Shown: in pieces, positions 30,368 through 38,615 of the stretch | Layout of the letters: every line of letters begins with the position of its first letter | How positions within the stretch are numbered: the stretch's first letter is position 1 | Assembly (NCBI GenBank): GCA_046309355.1 | Contig: JBKCPL010000014.1 | Span: 1 to 39,515 of the forward strand | Length of the DNA stretch: 39,515 nucleotides | Source: CAYSBE01 sp046309355 | GTDB lineage: Bacteria > Bacteroidota > Bacteroidia > UKL13-3 | Reading direction: 5' to 3' | Program-made: the position numbers and the translations under genes | Notes under the pieces: model-generated | What the model was told of the DNA's origin: nothing | Database searches by the model: none | Seen by the model: only the letters and a program-made list of their open reading frames with translations

Positions 30368-32026
30368 TTAATATTTGCCACGCCTGAAAATGGATATAAG
30401 CAGCACAAGTGCATACAGGCCCGATATGATGATGCCTACCAGCCCTATGGCGGGAACTCCGCCCCACTTAGGTGGCAAACCGGAGAGTACTACCAGCGAT
30501 GAGCCAATAATCATGGCGGCCAGTATAATTGCAGCCGCTAACCTATTCGATACAACGTCAAGGGTGTGCAACAGCGGATTTAATCCCGAAATTTCGATGC
30601 GCACTTTGCCTTCTTTCAATTTCTCGATAATGCTTTTGATATCCTTGGGCAATACCCGTATGTAGTCCCATATATCAACAATAAATTCGAGGGAGTGCTT
30701 AAGTACCTGTTGCGGCTCCAGATTCTCATAATACAGGGCTAGTGCGTTTTTGCGTATGCGTTCCAGCGTATTGAATTCCGGATCAAGTATGCGGCTGATG
30801 CCGTCCAGTATTACCATGGTTCGCAGCAGCAGAAAAAAATCGCTGGGGAAACTTAGCTTGTGTTTGTAAATGATTTCCTGAAGACGGTCGACCACCTCCG
30901 ACATGTTTCGTTGATCTATGGTATGAGGCGGAAATTCATCGACCAGAATTCCCAAGTCATATTCGAGTTCTTCTTTATTGGTGATGTGTTTGTGTTGCGT
31001 GAGTTGCTCAATGGAGGTTACCAGGTCGTGATAGTTTCCACGTGTAAGCGCAACTATAAAATCACGAAAGGCATGTTTGTCTTTTCGGTTTAGCACGCCT
31101 ACCATGCCAAAATCAATCAGGCACAGCCTATTGTCTTTCAGCAGCAACACATTGCCGGGATGAGGGTCGGCATGAAACATGCCGAATTTAAATATTTGAG
31201 TAAAGTAGAGGTGAAGTCCTGTATTGGCCAGTTCGGTAAGGTCGGCACCTTGTTTGCGCAGTGCATCTACCTGATTTATTTTTATGCCTTCTACATATTC
31301 CAAACACAGCACCCTACGTGTGCTGAATTTAGTATGAACCTTGGGAATATAGATGCCCGGTTCATCTTCAAACATGCTGCGAAACTTGATGATATTATTG
31401 GCCTCGAGTAAAAAATTAAGTTCACGTGTCATGCTTCTGCGCAGTGACTTTACAAGAGCTACAGGTTCGTACCGCGACAGGTTAGGGAAGTTGTTTTCGG
31501 CAATGTCGGCCAGATCAGCCAGTATTTGCAGGTCGATATCAATAATATCGGCAATGTCGGGGCGTTGTATTTTCAATACCACATCTTCGCCACTGTGCAG
31601 GCGTGCTTTATGCACCTGCGCTATGGAGGCTGATGCCAGCGGGCGTTCATCAAACGATTCAAACAGGTATTCAATTTTCCCGTTCAGGTCTTTCTCCAAG
31701 CTCACCTTTATTTCATCGAATGAAAAGCCGGGTACTGCATCCTGCAGTTTTTCCAGTTCGGCAATCATTTCCTGCGGCAATAAATCGGCACGGTTGCTCA
31801 GTATCTGTCCGAATTTTACAAAGGTTGGCCCAAGGTCTTCAATAGCCATACGTATACGCTCGTAGCGTGAATGCTTCTGTTTCGCATATTCACCTTTCAG
31901 CCGCTTGTGTGCCATAAATTTTGGCAGCACATTGCGTATTGCTGAGTCGGCAAACATATCGTCAAGGCCATAACTTAGCAGCACTTTCAGTACTTGCCTG
32001 TAGCGTCTCAGGTGTTTAAAGTTCAT
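30368..32026 (-). CDS. ABC1/AarF/UbiB-family kinase-like protein
   Basis: A 552-residue atypical kinase-like protein. The family signatures are all present: KFGQILSNRADLLP (KxGQ), the alanine/serine-rich loop PLASASIAQVHKARL in place of the glycine-rich loop, the nucleotide lysine in VVLKIQRPDI, HADPHPGNVLL and CLIDFGMVG. The C-terminus has two membrane helices (AAIILAAMIIGSSLVVLSGL and the GIIISGLYALVLLISIF end). In E. coli UbiB assists ubiquinone synthesis as an ATPase; Bacteroidota mostly make menaquinone, so the role here may be different lipid or quinone handling. It overlaps the phasin-like gene upstream by four bases (ATGA), implying coupled translation. Confidence 0.93.
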   Translation of the reverse strand: MNFKHLRRYRQVLKVLLSYGLDDMFADSAIRNVLPKFMAHKRLKGEYAKQKHSRYERIRMAIEDLGPTFVKFGQILSNRADLLPQEMIAELEKLQDAVPGFSFDEIKVSLEKDLNGKIEYLFESFDERPLASASIAQVHKARLHSGEDVVLKIQRPDIADIIDIDLQILADLADIAENNFPNLSRYEPVALVKSLRRSMTRELNFLLEANNIIKFRSMFEDEPGIYIPKVHTKFSTRRVLCLEYVEGIKINQVDALRKQGADLTELANTGLHLYFTQIFKFGMFHADPHPGNVLLLKDNRLCLIDFGMVGVLNRKDKHAFRDFIVALTRGNYHDLVTSIEQLTQHKHITNKEELEYDLGILVDEFPPHTIDQRNMSEVVDRLQEIIYKHKLSFPSDFFLLLRTMVILDGISRILDPEFNTLERIRKNALALYYENLEPQQVLKHSLEFIVDIWDYIRVLPKDIKSIIEKLKEGKVRIEISGLNPLLHTLDVVSNRLAAAIILAAMIIGSSLVVLSGLPPKWGGVPAIGLVGIIISGLYALVLLISIFRRGKY

Positions 32027-32331
32027 GCAGGCTTTTGGGTAGTGTGAATGATGTCTTCCAATTGTTTAACCCTATTGCTCAGTTCGGCAAAATCTTTTTG
32101 GCTAGGAATCTGAAGTTCCATCAGCAGGTCGTAAAATTTCGCCATCATTTCGTCTTTCATCTGTGTGCCGGCCTCGGCACCTGAATGAAAGAGTTCATGA
32201 ATGATGCGTTTGCCTTCTTCTTCGCTCATCTTTCCTTCTACACTCATTTTATCGAGCAGGCGCCTGGCCTTATCGCTGGCTGAAGCCAAACCAACGGCCA
32301 TGTACAGCAGGCTTTTCATTCGTTCGTCCAT
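32023..32331 (-). CDS. Phasin-like small coiled-coil protein
   Basis: A 102-residue protein starting MDERMKSLLYMAVGLASASD. The remaining parts, KARRLLDKMSVEGKMSEEEGKRIIHEL and a C-terminal heptad coil FAELSNRVKQLEDIIHTTQ, follow the pattern of the polyhydroxyalkanoate-regulator phasins (COG3937-type): an N-terminal helical part, an acidic G-x-[ML]-[ST]-x-E-E linker and a coiled-coil tail. An upstream in-frame start adds 23 unrelated residues; ATG 32331 is better. It overlaps the UbiB-like gene by four bases. No PHA synthase is in the window. A UbiK-like partner role for the kinase is an alternative. Confidence 0.75.
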   Translation of the reverse strand: MDERMKSLLYMAVGLASASDKARRLLDKMSVEGKMSEEEGKRIIHELFHSGAEAGTQMKDEMMAKFYDLLMELQIPSQKDFAELSNRVKQLEDIIHTTQKPA

Positions 32332-32457
32332 GATTTGAAGGGGATTAAAATTTCTGTAAAAATGAGGAATATAGCTAAGTCTGCAAATGACTTTGGTCAT
32401 GTATGGGAAAGGGTACGTGTAAACTTGTTGGTAACAGGCAAAACTAAATCGTACAAT

Positions 32458-32482
32458 TTATACGTTATAACGTGTAAATTTG
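32458..32482 (+). promoter_or_regulatory. Palindrome overlapping a -7 element before the C25 peptidase gene
   Basis: TAAATTTG (32475-32482) is a perfect TAnnTTTG box 26 bases before ATG 32509. The 20-base palindrome TTATACGTTATAACGTGTAA (32458-32477), with one mismatched pair around the exact core ACGTTATAACGT, covers the spacer and the first bases of the box. That position is where a dimeric repressor would block RNA polymerase. No regulator is identified. Confidence 0.5.
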
Positions 32483-32508
32483 GCTCAAATCTTACTTGGT
32501 ATTAACGA

Positions 32509-35500
32509 ATGCGTTTAAAGTCGCTTCTCATTTTATGGTTGCTGCTCGTATCAGTCTGTGTATCGGCCCAAAACTTTGGGTTTGAGTGGATACGCCCATA
32601 TCAGCCCTATTACAAGATAAAAGTAGCCCGTACAGGGGTTTACCGCATTAGTCAATCAACCTTAGCTGCTGCAGGCATCAGCACCATCAATCTGAATACA
32701 TTCAGGTTTCAGCTGTTTCGCAATGGAGTAGAGCAGCCGTTGTACATTCAGGGCGATGCAGATGGCATATTCGATGGCTCAGATTATTTGGAGTTTCTGG
32801 GTAAGCCCAACGATGGTACATTTGATTCGCTGCTATACGCAAATACATCCGATCAGCCACATACGTGGCAAAGTCTATTTAGCGATACAGCCATTTATTT
32901 TTTAACCATTCTGCCCGATACCACTGCCATTACAGCCTTGCGCTACAGTACGGTGGCCGATGAAAATTTTGGAGCATACACGGCTGAACCTTATCTTTTG
33001 CACGAGGAGCGCTACTGGCGAACAGACGAATACGTGGAAGGAATAAATCTGTTTCCGGGCGGTGAAAAATACAACAGCTCCGAGTACACCGAAGGTGAGG
33101 GGTGGGGCGCTTACCGTATTGGTTTGGGTCAGCAGGCCGTTTATCAGCTGCCTACACCACATTTTACGTCTTCCGGTCCGACTCCGCAAATAACGGTTCG
33201 CATGGCCGGTGTTTCAGATTTTTACCTCACCAATCCTCCGGTTAATCACCATGTGGTGACGAGCATTGCTCCGTCTGACAATCCGAGTTATGTTACCATT
33301 GACGACCGAACTTACAAAGGATACACCACGCAGCAATTTACTGCTGCGCTTACCGCAGCAAATATAGGTGCAACTACCACCAACGTGCGCCTTCAGGTAA
33401 TCAATGACCTGAATGTAAATGCCGATTTTAACAGCCTGTTGTATATCCAATTGAATTACCCAAGGCTATACAATCTGAGCAATCAAACACAGTTTGAGTG
33501 GAGTGTGAACCATATTATGGGCGGCAGTAAGTCACGTATCGTATTTCAGCAATACGGCAATGGAACTAAAACACGACCTCTGGCATTTGATTTAACATCA
33601 AATCAGCGCATACGTGGTGTGTTCAGCGGTGGAAATGCCAATTTGCTGGTGAAGCTCTCATCAAAACCATCACAGCTTTATCTGTTCGATTCAACCGATG
33701 TGGAAGAGGTAAGCGGACTTATCAGCGTGTCGATGCCCGCTATTAATCCTGCTGATAATTACGAGTACCTGATTGTAACACACCCAAGCCTGAACCAGGC
33801 TGCTACAGCGTATGAACAGTATCGCTCACAAACATTTAATGTATTGCGGGTAAATTCTACGCAGCTGTATGATTACTACACCTACGGACAAATTCATCCG
33901 CTCGCCATTAGGCGATTTGCTGCACACTTGCTTACACAGCAAACCCGTAAACCCGACTACATGCTGTTGCTGGGTAAGGGCTATCAAAATAATTACCTGC
34001 GCAATCCGCTATACTACAATGCTAACCTGGTGCCACCTTTCGGTGTGCCTGCCAGCGATGTGCTGCTTACAAGTGGCATTACAGGCAGCGGTTTTGAAAA
34101 CGACATTGCCACCGGACGCGTGGCCGCAGCCACCAATCAGCAGGCATTGAATTACCTCGAAAAGTTGAAGTACTACGAAACGACTCCCGATTCGTTGCAG
34201 GAATGGCGCAAGCAAATACTACATGTGTCGGGCGGTAAGTTTGCTTCCGAACAACAGGTTTTTCGTACCCAACTTTCAAACTATGCACAGCTCATTCGTG
34301 GCAAATCGTTTGGAGCACGAGTGCTTAGCTACAACAAAACCAGTGGCGAAAGTGTGCAAAACGATTTCAGGGTAGAGTTGCAAAACCAGATCAACAGAGG
34401 CATAAGCATGATGACTTTTTTAGGCCACGGCTCAGCAACCGTTTTGGATGTGAGCTTTGGCAGTCTTGCTGAATGCAACAACACAAACAAGTATCCGCTG
34501 TTTTATTTCAACGGATGCAATATTGGCAATGCCAGCGATATTGACCCCACAGGCGATGCAGATATTTACGGCCGCGATTTTGTGTGTGCTGCCAATAAAG
34601 GTGCAATAGGCTGGCTGGCTCATTCCAACTTTACACTCGATGGCAAATTGTACGCACAGATGAATTCCTTTTACCAAAAATTTTGCCTCGATAAGTATGG
34701 GCAGGGTATAGGTAAAATTATTTCGGAGGCCAATAAATTGTTGGCCGGCAACGATATTCAAATGCGATCGCACAGCCATCAGCTCACCTACCAGGGTGAT
34801 CCCGCAGTGCGCATTTACAGTCCTGCATTGCCTGATTATGAGACCAAAGCAAACGATGTGTTTTTTAGGCCTGAAATACCCAATGCCAAACTCGATTCAT
34901 TCGCTGTATCGGTTATTGTTCGTAATCTTGGTCGCGCCATTGACGATACAGTTACGGTTGATTTAACCCGCATATTACCCAACGGTGCGCGCATAAATGC
35001 TGCCACCCGCAAACTTGCCCGATTGTATCTTTTAGATACGGTTACCTTCTGGATGACGAATGCAGGAAATAATGCAGTGGGCAACAATACATTTGAACTG
35101 AGCATTGATAAAAACAATACGATTAACGAAGGCAATTCTACCAATAACACTGTTTCCGTAACCAAATTTATTCCGGGTTTCGGAGTGCGTGCGTTGTTGC
35201 CTCACAATTTTGCCATCGTCACTTCCGATTCGGCTGTTCTGCTGGCGCAAAACAACGATTTGCTGGTGCAGCAAGTAGAATATACCATCGAGCTGGATAC
35301 ATCGGCCTTATACAACTCACCCGCCCGGCAGCAAAAAGTTTTTTTAGCCGGTGCTGTGGCAAGGGCATCATTCGCTTTGCCTACAACCGATACCACAACC
35401 TACTTCTGGCGAGTGAAATTAAGCAATACAGCGGGTGCTGAAAACATTTGGGATGAATACTCATTTACACATATTCCATCAGGTTCACCGGGATGGGCTC

Positions 35501-37494
35501 AGCGTAAATTTGAACAATATAAACAGGCCTCAGAAGCAGGCGATCTGCTGTTTGATACGTTAAGCAAACAGTTGGTATTTAGCATTGACAATAAGTTTGT
35601 AAAAGTAGCCATATCGCGGTGGAAACACGCAGGTCTGGGAATTCAGGAAGATTACTTTGCAACTCCCGGAGCGTTTAACTGTGTGGCATCGGGTGGTGTG
35701 ATTGCCATTGTGTACGACAAGCGTACGTTGCAAGCCAAAGATGTGAACGGATTTCCCCGCAACTGCAATCCAAATGTTGGGGGCACCATTTATCCGTACT
35801 ATGCCATTGATACCAAAACTCCGGCCGGACGTGCTCAGTTTATTTCGCTGATTGATTCCATAGAAACAGGCGATTACATTGCGATGTACAATTACTACGA
35901 TGCAGGCATAGCAAGCTGGGATGCAGCCTTAAGAAATGCACTGGCATCCGTAGGTTCGGTAAAAACTGCAGCGGTTTCCGGTTTTTATTCGGCATTTGCC
36001 ATGATGGGTGTAAAAGGCGGAGCTCCGGGTACAGCAACTGAAGATACGCTGTTCAACGATTTCTTCTCGAGCCCCAACGGCAACGATACCATACGTGCTG
36101 AGGTAAACGTAACGCTGCGCAGCCGCTGGCATACGGGGTACATGACATCAAAGGCTATAGGTCCGGCTAACGCATGGAGCAACGTACGTTATAATTTCCA
36201 ATCGCTCGAAATGCGCGAAACCGATCGCAATTACGTTTCCATATATGCCGTAAATCGGCAAAATAAAGATTCACTCATTGCTCAACGCATACAATCGGGG
36301 TATGATATCAGCTGGCTCGATGCGACTATATATCCGTATGTGAAATTGTCTGTTCTGTTTGTGGATTCGCAGTACCGTTCACCCAATCAATTTGGCCACT
36401 GGATGGTCAGCTACACCCCATCACCGGAAGGTGCTTTCAATGCAGGCTTATCGGGCTACTTTTATCAGCCTGCGTTAAAGCAAGGCGATAGTCTTCGGTT
36501 TTCATACGCCTTTCAAAACATAAGTACGCAGCCGTTAGATTCACTGCCGGTGCGCATAACCATAACCGATGCCAACCGACTGAAGCGATTTGAAAAAGTG
36601 TATGCCATGCGTCCGCTACAACCCGGTAACTATGAACTGCTATCGGAACATTTGCCAACCGATGACCTAAGAGGTGCGCATACGTTAACGTTATGGGTAA
36701 ACGAAAACCAGACCCGACAAGAAAATTCGTTTATCAACAATGTGATAGAAGTACCGTTTACGGTAGAAGGAGAAAATAAAAATCCCAATTTGGAGGTTAC
36801 ATTCGATGGCTACCGTATTTTAAATGGCGATTTTGTTTCACCGGTTACACTCATTACGGTAACATCTACCGATAAAAATCCATTTCGCCTTCAAAACGAT
36901 ACGGCAGGTGTAGGCATGTGGCTGCGCAGGCCCGGAACAACCCAATTTGAGGCTATACCGCACCACGCAGACGGCATGAAATTTTACCCGGCAACCGATG
37001 CAGCTAACAAAGCACGATTAGAGTTTAAGCCACCTCAGCCGCTTGCCGATGGTATGTACACACTGCGTGTTCAATCGCGTGATAAAACGGGCAATACAGC
37101 CGGACGTTTCCCGTACGAAATTGATTTTAAAGTGGAGAACAAAAGCAGTATCACACATTTTCTGCCTTATCCAAATCCGGGTACCACCAATATCCGCTTC
37201 GTGTTTACACTTACCGGAAGCAAGCCTCCCGAGCAATTGCTGATTCGCATAATGACCATTTCGGGTAAGGTGATACGTGAAATCAATCAGGATGAATTCG
37301 GCCCTGTTAAAATCGGACAAAACATTTCTCAGTTTGCATGGGATGGAACCGACCGCTTTGGCGACAGACTTGCCAACGGTGTTTACCTGTATCAGGTGTT
37401 TACCCGTATAGGTGGAACAGAAATTGAAAAGCGCACGACCGCAGCCGACAAATACTTTTTGCACGATACGGGTAAAATTTATTTATTACGTTGA
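32509..37494 (+). CDS. C25-family cysteine peptidase (PorU/gingipain type) with ILEI/FAM3-like domain
   Basis: A 1661-residue exported protein. A signal peptide (MRLKSLLILWLLLVSVCVSAQ) is followed by a PorU-like N-terminal region (YYKIKVARTGVYRI). The peptidase C25 domain (about 420-770) carries the catalytic His640 in FLGHGS and Cys670 in FNGCNIGNASD. Then come a CARDB-like beta domain (about 780-900), an insertion resembling the ILEI/FAM3 domain (about 1015-1185; GGVIAIVYDKRTL, FISLIDSIETGDYIAMYN, MMGVKGGAPGTATE), a second CARDB-like part (about 1290-1430) and a C-terminal FlgD/T9SS-like Ig domain (PYPNPGTTNIRFVFTL, DRLANGVYLYQVFTRIGG). PorU is the type IX sortase that cleaves the sorting domain and attaches cargo; this chain is much longer. 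It overlaps the next gene (TGATG). Confidence 0.86.
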   Translation: MRLKSLLILWLLLVSVCVSAQNFGFEWIRPYQPYYKIKVARTGVYRISQSTLAAAGISTINLNTFRFQLFRNGVEQPLYIQGDADGIFDGSDYLEFLGKPNDGTFDSLLYANTSDQPHTWQSLFSDTAIYFLTILPDTTAITALRYSTVADENFGAYTAEPYLLHEERYWRTDEYVEGINLFPGGEKYNSSEYTEGEGWGAYRIGLGQQAVYQLPTPHFTSSGPTPQITVRMAGVSDFYLTNPPVNHHVVTSIAPSDNPSYVTIDDRTYKGYTTQQFTAALTAANIGATTTNVRLQVINDLNVNADFNSLLYIQLNYPRLYNLSNQTQFEWSVNHIMGGSKSRIVFQQYGNGTKTRPLAFDLTSNQRIRGVFSGGNANLLVKLSSKPSQLYLFDSTDVEEVSGLISVSMPAINPADNYEYLIVTHPSLNQAATAYEQYRSQTFNVLRVNSTQLYDYYTYGQIHPLAIRRFAAHLLTQQTRKPDYMLLLGKGYQNNYLRNPLYYNANLVPPFGVPASDVLLTSGITGSGFENDIATGRVAAATNQQALNYLEKLKYYETTPDSLQEWRKQILHVSGGKFASEQQVFRTQLSNYAQLIRGKSFGARVLSYNKTSGESVQNDFRVELQNQINRGISMMTFLGHGSATVLDVSFGSLAECNNTNKYPLFYFNGCNIGNASDIDPTGDADIYGRDFVCAANKGAIGWLAHSNFTLDGKLYAQMNSFYQKFCLDKYGQGIGKIISEANKLLAGNDIQMRSHSHQLTYQGDPAVRIYSPALPDYETKANDVFFRPEIPNAKLDSFAVSVIVRNLGRAIDDTVTVDLTRILPNGARINAATRKLARLYLLDTVTFWMTNAGNNAVGNNTFELSIDKNNTINEGNSTNNTVSVTKFIPGFGVRALLPHNFAIVTSDSAVLLAQNNDLLVQQVEYTIELDTSALYNSPARQQKVFLAGAVARASFALPTTDTTTYFWRVKLSNTAGAENIWDEYSFTHIPSGSPGWAQRKFEQYKQASEAGDLLFDTLSKQLVFSIDNKFVKVAISRWKHAGLGIQEDYFATPGAFNCVASGGVIAIVYDKRTLQAKDVNGFPRNCNPNVGGTIYPYYAIDTKTPAGRAQFISLIDSIETGDYIAMYNYYDAGIASWDAALRNALASVGSVKTAAVSGFYSAFAMMGVKGGAPGTATEDTLFNDFFSSPNGNDTIRAEVNVTLRSRWHTGYMTSKAIGPANAWSNVRYNFQSLEMRETDRNYVSIYAVNRQNKDSLIAQRIQSGYDISWLDATIYPYVKLSVLFVDSQYRSPNQFGHWMVSYTPSPEGAFNAGLSGYFYQPALKQGDSLRFSYAFQNISTQPLDSLPVRITITDANRLKRFEKVYAMRPLQPGNYELLSEHLPTDDLRGAHTLTLWVNENQTRQENSFINNVIEVPFTVEGENKNPNLEVTFDGYRILNGDFVSPVTLITVTSTDKNPFRLQNDTAGVGMWLRRPGTTQFEAIPHHADGMKFYPATDAANKARLEFKPPQPLADGMYTLRVQSRDKTGNTAGRFPYEIDFKVENKSSITHFLPYPNPGTTNIRFVFTLTGSKPPEQLLIRIMTISGKVIREINQDEFGPVKIGQNISQFAWDGTDRFGDRLANGVYLYQVFTRIGGTEIEKRTTAADKYFLHDTGKIYLLR

Positions 37495-38615
37495 TGGCTA
37501 TTCATCTTCGATACAAACTGGTAAGATGGCAGTATGCCTTCATGAAGTTGTGGTTGAATGTACTCAGGAAAATTTTATATAAACCGATTGGGGATACTGC
37601 TATTCAACGCATACTTATAGTTCGAAAAGGTACGCTGGGCGATTGCATAACAATAATGCCGGTGGTGCATGCGCTAAAGCAAAAGTACCCTTCAGCCACG
37701 TGTTATTTACTAACCGAACATTACGGTGCACCCGAAATAGGTGCGGCTGCTGTTTTTGAGGAAGGCCTGTTCAGTGAAATCATTACGGCATCGGAATACA
37801 GCCCAAGTGCTTTGTCGGTGAAACTGGAAGAAATGAAACCGGATGTGGTCATTGAATTGCCCCAACCGTTGGATAACCTGTACACACAAACCCGCAACAT
37901 GCTTTACTTTCGGTGGATGTGTGGCATAAAAAAAGGCGCAGGCTGGCAGGTAAGCACCACAACGTTGTTTCGCAAAACACAACTTAAATACCGTGTTTTC
38001 AAAAATGAAACAGAAAGGCATTTTCAACAACTTCATTCGCATGGAGTTGCATTAAATAACCGGTGGGAATATCCATTGATTAAGCCTACTGCATTAGATA
38101 AGCTGACGGCAGTAGGAGAGTTGATGACCTTTGATGACAGGCCCATTGCAGCCATTGCCATCGGGGCAAAACATGAGCGTAAGCGCTGGCCAGTTGAACG
38201 ATTTGTGTCTATTGCCGATCGGTTGGTAGAAAACGGCTGGCAGGTATGCTGGATAGGCAACGCATCAGATTCGGACCAACTGCCGGTGAATCATGCAGGT
38301 GAAAACGTGTGTGGTAAATTGAGTATAGCAGAAACCGTTGCATTGTTCAAACATATAAGCCTACTTATTGGCAACGATTCAGGGCCCATGCATTTGGCCT
38401 ACGCCTGCCATGTACCTGTAGTTTCCATATTTAGCCTGCGCGATTATCCAGGCAAGTGGTATCCGCCCGCTCACACCCGGCATATCGTATTGTCTGACAA
38501 AGAAGTGCCTTGTGCCATCTGTTGGGATAAGCCATGCAGTGATTCAATTTGCATGAAAAATATTTCGGTTAATGCCGTGTGGAATGCCATTCAGCAACTT
38601 GTGAAAAATGAATAA
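37494..38615 (+). CDS. Glycosyltransferase family 9 (heptosyltransferase-like)
   Basis: A 373-residue GT-B transferase. Recognisable parts: IQRILIVRKGTLGDCITIMPVVHALKQKYP at the start of the N-terminal Rossmann half, AIAIGAKHERKRWPVERFVSIADRL opening the C-terminal half, and the nucleotide-sugar site LLIGNDSGPMHLAYACHVPVV with the family DSGPxHLA motif. Such enzymes add heptose or another sugar to lipid-A-linked core or surface glycan at the cytoplasmic side. The ATG at 37494 overlaps the stop of the C25 peptidase gene (TGATG), so translation may be coupled. A TTG three bases upstream is possible. It overlaps the next glycosyltransferase by eight bases, so these three genes form an operon. 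Confidence 0.92.
   Translation: MAIHLRYKLVRWQYAFMKLWLNVLRKILYKPIGDTAIQRILIVRKGTLGDCITIMPVVHALKQKYPSATCYLLTEHYGAPEIGAAAVFEEGLFSEIITASEYSPSALSVKLEEMKPDVVIELPQPLDNLYTQTRNMLYFRWMCGIKKGAGWQVSTTTLFRKTQLKYRVFKNETERHFQQLHSHGVALNNRWEYPLIKPTALDKLTAVGELMTFDDRPIAAIAIGAKHERKRWPVERFVSIADRLVENGWQVCWIGNASDSDQLPVNHAGENVCGKLSIAETVALFKHISLLIGNDSGPMHLAYACHVPVVSIFSLRDYPGKWYPPAHTRHIVLSDKEVPCAICWDKPCSDSICMKNISVNAVWNAIQQLVKNE

Noticed and set aside
32509..37494. Naming the large peptidase porU outright
   Set aside because: C25 catalytic residues and the N-terminal region fit, but the chain is about 400-500 residues longer than usual and has extra domains; another C25 protein may be the true sortase in this genome.
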